Made by a program: the position numbers and the translations under genes | In this document: positions 5,131 through 5,497 of the stretch, piece by piece | How the letters are laid out: the number at the start of each line of letters is the position of its first letter | How positions within the stretch are numbered: the stretch's first letter is position 1 | Origin: an uncultured Clostridia bacterium | Lineage (GTDB): Bacteria; Bacillota; Clostridia; Christensenellales; Aristaeellaceae | Direction: 5' to 3' | Length of the DNA stretch: 5,497 nt | Assembly (NCBI GenBank): GCA_946409855.1 | Contig: CAMJXZ010000235.1 | Span: 1-5,497, forward strand | The notes under the pieces: model-generated | Told to the model about the DNA's origin: nothing | Database searches by the model: none | What the model saw: the letters and a program-made list of their open reading frames with translations, nothing else

Positions 5131-5283
5131 TCAATCTATTGTTCTTGACATGATTTTTTTATTTGCTACATATCCACATAAAAGGACAACCACATCATCA
5201 ATTGGTCCAGGCATAGCATCAATTGGCGAGATCACATACGCAATTACCAGTACGGACAGTAAAACTTTCATCCAGTTATCCAT
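5131..5283 (-). CDS. DUF1232 (YkvA)-like small membrane protein, 50 residues
   Basis: The ATG at 5283 is preceded by AGGAGGG with six bases spacing, and 50 codons run to a TGA at 5133-5131. Residues 6-19 (KVLLSVLVIAYVIS) are a hydrophobic helix, followed by SPIDAMPGPIDDVVVLL (19-35). That matches the core of the DUF1232/YkvA family, whose signature is a 'YxxSPiD-x-iP...DD' segment: Pro20-Ile-Asp22 and the Asp29-Asp30 pair are kept. The usual insert between the two motifs (often 'DfiPvlG') is shortened to MPGP. The second hydrophobic part continues to GYVANKK (37-43). Most family members are about 100-130 residues, so this is a minimal version. Function of the family is not established; it is membrane-associated. 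It lies upstream of the 116-residue gene and may be in its operon. Confidence 0.78.
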   Translation of the reverse strand: MDNWMKVLLSVLVIAYVISPIDAMPGPIDDVVVLLCGYVANKKIMSRTID

Positions 5284-5301
5284 GTGTTTCCCTCCTAAAT
5301 G

Positions 5302-5366
5302 AATCCCTTTTTTGACTGGGATTTCTTTTATGATTTAAGTATAACTCTTTATGAATAACCTTTACA
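5302..5366 (-). promoter_or_regulatory. Candidate promoter and leader hairpin of the DUF1232-like gene
   Basis: On the minus strand TATACT (5343-5338) is a good -10; TGTAAA (5366-5361) at 17 bp is a weak -35. Between the expected start and the ribosome site, AATCCC and GGGATT (5323-5318 and 5307-5302) form a 6-bp hairpin with a 10-base loop. It ends five bases before the AGGAGG and may affect translation. On the plus strand the same hairpin is followed by a T-rich run, so it could also act as a weak terminator there. Confidence 0.4.
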
Positions 5367-5414
5367 TAACAGCCAGTGAGGAATAAGTGTATGTATTTTC
5401 ACACTCTCTGCAGA

Positions 5415-5497
5415 TTATTCGGTATTCTTCGTTTTGCCAGTGTTCCTTCTTTCTTTATCAGTAATTATTCTTGTTTTTTCTTCAATTTTCATGCCAA
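5415..5497 (-). CDS. Possible C-terminal end of a gene entering from the right edge
   Basis: This minus-strand frame is open from the window edge to a TAA at 5417-5415, encoding a lysine-rich tail (MKIEEKTRIITDKERRNTG and onward to KNTE). An ATG at 5492 exists, but there is not enough upstream sequence to see a ribosome site. The purine-rich strand favours coding on the minus strand, as in the two neighbouring genes. Only 27 codons are visible and chance openness in AT-rich DNA is quite possible. Confidence 0.22.
   Translation of the reverse strand, partial: GMKIEEKTRIITDKERRNTGKTKNTE

Noticed and set aside
5145..5172. Plus-strand TTGACA with TACATA at 16 bp
   Set aside because: A good -35 match, but no plus-strand gene follows it; it lies inside the DUF1232-like coding region and is probably chance in AT-rich DNA.
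5391..5497. Plus-strand open frame (MYFHTLCRLFG...) with GAGGA upstream, running off the right edge
   Set aside because: It is antisense to an equally open minus-strand frame; its Phe/Cys-rich product and pyrimidine-rich strand look like a shadow, and too little is visible to decide.
1..5497. CRISPR arrays, tRNA or rRNA genes, insertion sequences
   Set aside because: No regularly spaced repeats, no tRNA-like fold with conserved TψC arm, no transposase or terminal inverted repeats were seen by reading both strands.

Overview
The window looks like chromosomal DNA of a GC-rich, probably anaerobic Bacillota (Clostridia-type) bacterium, plausibly from a gut or rumen. The grounds are strong AGGAGG-type ribosome sites, extended TGnTATAAT -10 boxes, a MerR/GyrI-type regulator, an exported flavin reductase of the kind abundant in gut Clostridia, and small proteins with Gly-Gly leaders. 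No taxon can be fixed from the sequence alone.

Region 1 (1-2835) is a divergent pair. On the minus strand is the first 585 codons of a Tat-exported reductase with an FMN-binding domain followed by an FAD-binding domain (fumarate/urocanate reductase superfamily); its C-terminus lies outside the window. On the plus strand is a MerR-family regulator with a GyrI/BmrR-like effector half. The reductase promoter has TTGACC and TATAAT separated by 19 bp, the over-long spacing typical of MerR-activated promoters. A simple reading is that the regulator senses a small organic molecule and switches on the reductase.

Region 2 (2836-3682) holds one 212-residue protein of unknown role, with a tentative resemblance to SseB-like proteins. 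A perfect 19-bp dyad sits at its promoter and a strong intrinsic terminator follows it.

Region 3 (3683-4665) is the most interesting part. After a long leader region with a good promoter, an AT-rich patch and an 18-bp perfect palindrome come two tandem paralogous small genes. Both encode a near-identical leader ending in VVGG and a conserved, acidic cargo that does not look like a normal bacteriocin. A structured spacer separates them and a 15-bp-stem terminator closes the unit. No exporter, peptidase or modifying enzyme is in view.

Region 4 (4666-5497) is abruptly AT-rich and reads on the minus strand. It holds a 116-residue hydrophilic protein of unknown function, a 50-residue DUF1232-like membrane miniprotein, and possibly the tail of another gene at the edge. 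The change in composition suggests acquired DNA.
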